64,000 nucleotides of DNA from assembly GCA_020465985.1 (NCBI GenBank), contig JAANYP010001788.1, positions 124,001 through 188,000 of the forward strand, read 5' to 3'. This stretch comes from Centrapalus pauciflorus. Its lineage: Eukaryota; Streptophyta; Magnoliopsida; Asterales; Asteraceae. Shown here in pieces: positions 60,108-64,000 of this stretch (positions within the stretch are counted from its first letter, which is position 1; the number at the start of each line of letters is the position of its first letter). The notes beneath the pieces are model-generated. The model did no database searches. It saw nothing but the letters and a program-made list of their open reading frames with translations, and was not told where the DNA came from. A program made the translations under genes and the position numbers.

Positions 60108-61880
60108 GGGGGAGTTTCAGACGCACTTTGACGATGACATTTTTCAAATATGTGTGTGATTTTTCACGAAAATATTTGATACACACATAAAAAGAGTTTT
60201 TGAGCTGAAAAGCAAAATATTTTCATAATTTTCTGATTCCCTGAATCTCTCATTGCGATTAATTGATTTAATCTCTTTGATGTTCAAAATCTCATTACTT
60301 CTGAGATTCTCTTTTATATTGTCCCGATCAAAGAATTCTCCCATATTCTCCATGAGCTAATTCTTTCTATAAAAGTCTGATATCAGATTGTACATTTCAT
60401 TCTGCTATCTCCCAAAGTATCATTCCCAAAATTATCTGAATATCATCTCCAATATCATATAAGTTGGATTTCATCATATCTCATGACCTTTCAAAGCTGA
60501 AAATCTTTGTGCTGACTCCGATTATGCACGAATCTGACTGATAGGCATAAATATCGCTTCTATGGTCTAACCAGAACCGGAAGACCTACCCAAGAAGCAA
60601 ACCATCTATAGATTGTGCGGGTGAGGGTTCTTTAGGTTTATTAGTTGAGAAGTGTCAGTTATCACGGGATACTGACAGGGTCAGGCAAAGATAAAATGTA
60701 AATGAGAGGGATATTGATATTGAAAGGAGATGGTGGTGCATCAGATCATTTTCTCAAAAGTGAGCCGGAGGGAGCTTAGTTGAACAATGCTGAGAGCTGA
60801 GTGTTGAGAAAGGATTTGAAGAAAATAAAATCCTACCTACACTGTGTCTGCTGGGTAAACCACATAATCTATCAAGCCCTAGGCGACTTGATATTGAAAA
60901 AGACGTCATGGACCCAGTGACGCATGCACTTAACCCCACCAACCACTCAGTTATCTCTCAAAAGATTTCTGTTTCAATAATCATGGAGTTATAGCACATT
61001 TCTATCGATATATCATTTGGATATTATTGATATTGAATCACGGAAGACAGTTGCTCCGGTCTCCGACTTCGTTTGATGCACATTGTGTCTAGAGCTGATT
61101 ATATACACTTTTAGGACACATCAAGTCTGACAGTCTGCGTGACTATAAACTGCTAGTCCAAAGTGACTAAGCCGGAACAAATAAGAGTGATTCTTTCAAG
61201 ATAAAGGATTTCACGATGACTATTTGGAAATCCTACCAGTGTTAACATCATGCCAGCGCTGAACGTAGGTCACATAGATTATGTCTATTGTGCAAACAGG
61301 AATCCTATGTGGACCTGGACTCGTTATTTCACAAAATGAATATTTTCATTTTTCCCAAAGTTGAAAAGAATTATTTTTGTTTAGAAAAGTTATAGTATCA
61401 ATTCGAGGGGGAGTGAAATATTTGAGGGGGAGTGAGATAGATTTGATTTGTATAGGGGGAGAGGATATCGGTTTGAGGGAGAGAAATTGAATTTGTAATA
61501 TTTTGAAATTGTATTAGTTGTTGTATTTCATCTACTGTAAATTCATTGCATTTATGTCTCTGAAGATGTTACATAATGTTCATAATTCTTATGATCATCA
61601 TGAGGGGGAGAAAAGCCAAAGTTCAGAGACAACGGTTGAGTAGATTGAAGTCAACTAAAAACAATTGCAAATACATATCAAGACAAATGAAGAAGGGAGA
61701 AATAGAGAAAAGTAGTTCATGATTTAAGGGGGAGTGTGTGATCAAGAAAAGAAGAGATGTGAAGATCAAAGAGAGACAATAAAGAAGAAGCTTTTATCAA
61801 AAGATTCAGAGATCCAAGAAAAGAATCAACCTGAACAGAGAACTTTAATTGAAAATTATTTTCATCTCTAAGGGGGAGAT
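60108..61880 (+). other. Non-coding 3' region with reiterated GGGGGAG tracts
   Basis: No open frame. GGGGGAG or near variants occur at 60108, 61405, 61424, 61454, 61602, 61727 and 61871; the last is the polypurine tract next to the 3' LTR. 60480-61330 is of balanced composition without stops-free frames and holds no recognised domain. Confidence 0.6.
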
Positions 61881-62190
61881 TGTTGGGTACAATTTATATA
61901 GAGTTGAAAATAATTTATTTATAATTGTTCAGGGGTTGGTTTGTAAATTCTCGTATGTTGTCATTTTGTATAGATAGTAGTCAAGTGCTACTGTAAATGA
62001 AAGTAAGGAAGCATAGAAGTTGAGATACGGATGAATGCATGTTGAGAGAAGATTGCTTAGCAAGAAAGTCAAAAACATCAATGTAATATTTCTTCTCTCA
62101 TTAATCAAGCCTTCGGTTTTATGTGTTTATGATAATTGTTCATATGAATTGTGTTGTATATGATTGAATTGCATGAAAAGTGAATTCACA
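61881..62190 (+). repeat. 3' LTR of the pol-less element
   Basis: 310 bp, nine substitutions relative to 57023-57332, mostly transitions. Followed by TSD GTAGT. Confidence 0.95.
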
Positions 62191-62226
62191 GTAGTTCAGT
62201 GGAGGTGACATTTGATGTTTCTGCCA

Positions 62227-62662
62227 TTAGAGCTTGATTTTAAAACTCTTCCTCTGTCTGATCACTCCAGTCAAACACATTGTCTTCTTGAGAGACAAGT
62301 GCTTGTGATGATGAAGCCTGATTAGTCTGCTGAGGTCTTGATGGCTGTTGACTTTGAGATCTGCATTCTCTAGCAAAGTGACCAAGTCTGTGACATTTAA
62401 AACACTCAACTTTTGACTTATCAAAAGCTGGTTTGCTTTCTGCTCTGGCTTGAAAGTTGGTTCTGCCAGTTCTTTTCAGAAACCTTTTGGCCCTCATGGT
62501 CAGCATTGCATGTTGCCATTTCAGATCCATCTCTTCTAGGTCATCTGGATGAATCTGTTCTAGATCTTCAGCATTTAGAGAAAACAGTCCATCATTGGCA
62601 ACAAAAGCCTCATAGTGAGCTTCAGTAGAGTTACCATCACCACCTGAAAAGGAATCACTGCA
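62227..62662 (-). pseudogene. SIRE Gag, N-terminal-side part with CCHC knuckle
   Basis: The minus-strand frame contains DLEEMDLKWQHAMLTMRAKR, the stretch before the Gag knuckle in SIRE-type elements, and a perfect knuckle CFKCHRLGHFAREC (62404-62363). An acidic VFDWSDQTEEEF block follows, and the frame then breaks at TAA 62234-62236 shortly before the insertion. Its upstream end is cut by the E2 LTR at 62663. Confidence 0.88.
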
Positions 62663-63352
62663 TGTCAGGATCTATAACTTATGAAAATTATGAATAACCA
62701 AGATTAACTGATTTGAATTTATCAGAGTATAAATCAATAATCTTGCTTTGAATCAAAGTTTAATTAAGAAGTTTGCGGAATAACACTTAATTATTTTGAC
62801 AAAAACTTTCAGAATCAATAATAGCATAAAACATAAGAAGTAATCAAGACTGTTTGTATTGCTGAAATCACTGATTACAATCACCTCTAATCTGTTTTGA
62901 TTAGACGAAGAACACAAACTGTTCTTAGGGTTTTACAACCTTAGAGGCTTAAGAAAACTTGAACAATAAAGCAATTACAGACTCAAAATATGCAGAAAAC
63001 TCTTATTCTATGCGTATATCTTCTATACAATCTTCTGTCTATTTATATTGCTTTATGGACGTGTTTCCTTGAAGGACTATGACTTCTCTGATAGTAGATA
63101 TGCTGGAATCTTCTTGTAGATATCTTCCCTGAAAATCAGCACATTCTGTTTATGAAACTGTTGAGCAGCTTGAATGACTTGGCAGCATGAACTGAGCAGC
63201 TTGAGTTATTTTGCTCTGGCAGCTTGAACTTTTATACTGGCAGCTCGAGTTTCTTCAACTAGCAGCATGAACTTTGTACTTACACAGAAATTCTACTAAC
63301 AGTATGAGAAGTCTAACTAACAGCTTGAGTATACTTAAACTATTTCCCAACA
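62663..63352 (-). repeat. 3' LTR of SIRE element E2
   Basis: 690 bp, related to 48173-48838. It has the same set of about eight CAGCTTGAA-type motifs (63160-63330). Confidence 0.8.
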
Positions 63353-63453
63353 ATCTCCCCCTAACTTAAATTCTTTATACAAGACTTTAAGTTCTATACA
63401 AATAAGGAAATGAAAAAGTAAACTGTTATTTACAAACCAAGGCTTTCAAAAAC

Positions 63454-64000
63454 TTACAATTGTGCAAGCTTCTGATCTATAGCCTTCAAAAATTCTCTCT
63501 TCATCTCTTCTTTATCACAAGATATCCTAACTGATTTTATTTGAAGCAGCATATCTTTTGAAAAATTATAAAACTCGAGATTGAAGAAAATACCAAATCC
63601 ATCTTTGAATTGAATTCTGTAGGTTCTGGATTTGACAAAAATATGTACTTCCTTGATCTGCTTCCCTTTCTTCTCAACATCTTCCACTTCTTTTCTTGCA
63701 AATTCAGCATCAGCAACTGAACTTAGATCTCTGATGAGTTGTTTTACTTGTGGAAGATCAGATCTGACCTGAGAAACAGACCCTATGTGGTACATCTTTA
63801 TTAGTTCATCCCTGGTCAGCTTATGGACCATCTGCCAGAATGTATCATACTCCTCTTCTGGTCCAGATTCTCTCCTTATCACAAACTTGACCCTTATATT
63901 TCTTTCATCCAGAGACCTGGCAAACCAGTAGTTGATTTCTGGCTTTGTGAAGTCATGTTGATCAATCAACTTTTCTATTTCCATAGCTTTTTGCAAATGG
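63454..64000 (-). CDS. C-terminal domain of the SIRE third ORF, E2 copy (partial)
   Basis: Open from the window edge to the stop at 63454, at least 180 codons, and it probably continues beyond 64000. It aligns end to end with the E1 copy: DQHDFTKP, RRESGPEEEY, TRDEL, GSV-QVRS-LPQVKQ, FVKS-TYR and the terminal DQKLAQL are shared. Residue identity is somewhat over half by eye. No stop or frameshift in the visible part. Function unknown. Confidence 0.8.
   Translation of the reverse strand, partial: HLQKAMEIEKLIDQHDFTKPEINYWFARSLDERNIRVKFVIRRESGPEEEYDTFWQMVHKLTRDELIKMYHIGSVSQVRSDLPQVKQLIRDLSSVADAEFARKEVEDVEKKGKQIKEVHIFVKSRTYRIQFKDGFGIFFNLEFYNFSKDMLLQIKSVRISCDKEEMKREFLKAIDQKLAQL

Larger units (their letters stand above)
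57023..62190 (+). mobile_element. Pol-less LTR retrotransposon coding only a coiled-coil Gag-like ORF
   Basis: 5168 bp, plus strand, inserted in the minus-strand SIRE gag with TSD GTAGT (57018-57022 and 62191-62195). The LTRs are 310 bp each and differ at nine positions (2.9%). A perfect tRNA-Met primer site TGGTATCAGAGC is at 57335-57346 and a polypurine tract AGGGGGAGAT at 61871-61880. It has one ORF (58452-59663) and no protease, integrase or RT. This matches the class described as TR-GAG, mobilised in trans. Confidence 0.92.
48173..62662 (-). mobile_element. SIRE/Maximus-like copia element E1 (old, interrupted)
   Basis: Minus-strand order from high to low coordinate: gag with CCHC knuckle (62662-62227, resuming 57022-55540), protease/integrase (55601-53625), RT/RNase H (53570-52149), a long extra ORF (51937-48943), a polypurine tract (AGGGGGAGAT, 48839-48848 complement) and the 3' LTR. 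It is interrupted by the plus-strand element at 57023-62190 and ends upstream at the E2 LTR (62663), so its own 5' LTR is missing. Stops at 54570, 53625 and 51323 fit C-to-T decay. Confidence 0.88.
62663..64000 (-). mobile_element. SIRE-like element E2, 3' part (runs off the window)
   Basis: 3' LTR 62663-63352 (minus strand: TGTTGGGAAATAG ... GATCCTGACATG side), polypurine tract AGGGGGAGATTG at about 63353-63362 complement, and the end of the extra ORF. The base before the LTR interrupts E1 gag, so E2 inserted into E1; the expected 5-bp TSD on this side is CTGCA (62658-62662). Confidence 0.82.

Noticed and set aside
1..64000. tRNA, rRNA genes and CRISPR arrays
   Set aside because: No tRNA cloverleaf or rRNA sequence was recognised; the tRNA-like matches are retrotransposon primer sites. 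CRISPR arrays are not expected in plant DNA, and the tandem repeats seen lack spacers.

Overview
The window is plant nuclear DNA. It holds intron-bearing genes with GT-AG borders, AT-rich spacers, Helitrons, MITEs and nested LTR retrotransposons. The proteins are eudicot-like. The SIRE-type elements carry an extra ORF that I recall as common in daisy-family (Asteraceae) genomes, so an asterid, perhaps Asteraceae, is my inference; no species can be named.

Gene-rich half (about 2-22.6 kb). Four host genes are supported: RRP42 (+, exosome core subunit, seven coding exons), a P-class PPR protein (-, intronless, resembling Arabidopsis At4g26680), an F-box/FBA protein (+, intronless, resembling At3g07870/FBX92) and an AHK2-type cytokinin receptor histidine kinase (-, 13 coding exons that sum to a whole number of codons, 1221 aa). 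RRP42 and FBX92 resemble two nearby Arabidopsis chromosome 3 genes (At3g07750 and At3g07870 from memory), so a small conserved block is possible. The genes do not form a pathway. The space between PPR and F-box (8.9-14.7 kb) is filled with MITEs: an inverted pair of one AT-rich family, one copy of which is split by a 480-bp hAT-like MITE with an intact 8-bp TSD, and two copies of a MITE carrying GATGCATC repeats.

Transition (22.6-26.3 kb). AT-rich spacer with a 213-bp TIR element and two short Helitrons; a third Helitron lies just upstream of RRP42.

Retrotransposon half (26.3-64 kb). In order: a complete, very young Ty1/copia element (26354-32343, TSD CTCTT, LTRs differing at 2 of 458 sites) whose polyprotein is nevertheless broken three times; the 5' end of an Athila/Tat-like Ty3/gypsy element (LTR, tRNA-Asp primer site, partial gag); a Tekay/Del-like chromovirus (36120-46592, about 2.66-kb LTRs) with a probable 70-nt spliceosomal intron inside its reverse transcriptase and no matching TSD; and a minus-strand SIRE/Maximus-like copia element (E1, 48173-62662) with an extra ORF of about 930-1000 codons downstream of pol. 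Inside the E1 gag sits a pol-less plus-strand LTR element (57023-62190, TSD GTAGT) coding only for a coiled-coil Gag-like protein. A second SIRE-like copy (E2) enters E1 at 62663 and runs off the window.

The most unusual signal is at 59684-59961, in the non-coding part of the pol-less element: seven tandem hairpins, spaced mostly 44-45 nt apart, each with a 6-nt loop ending in CA and a CCC tail. The stem sequences differ from unit to unit while staying complementary, which looks like selection for RNA structure. Other points of note are the chromovirus intron, a TCAAGCTGTTAG-like motif reiterated through SIRE LTRs and coding regions, and a 21-bp repeat array in the leader of the pol-less element.
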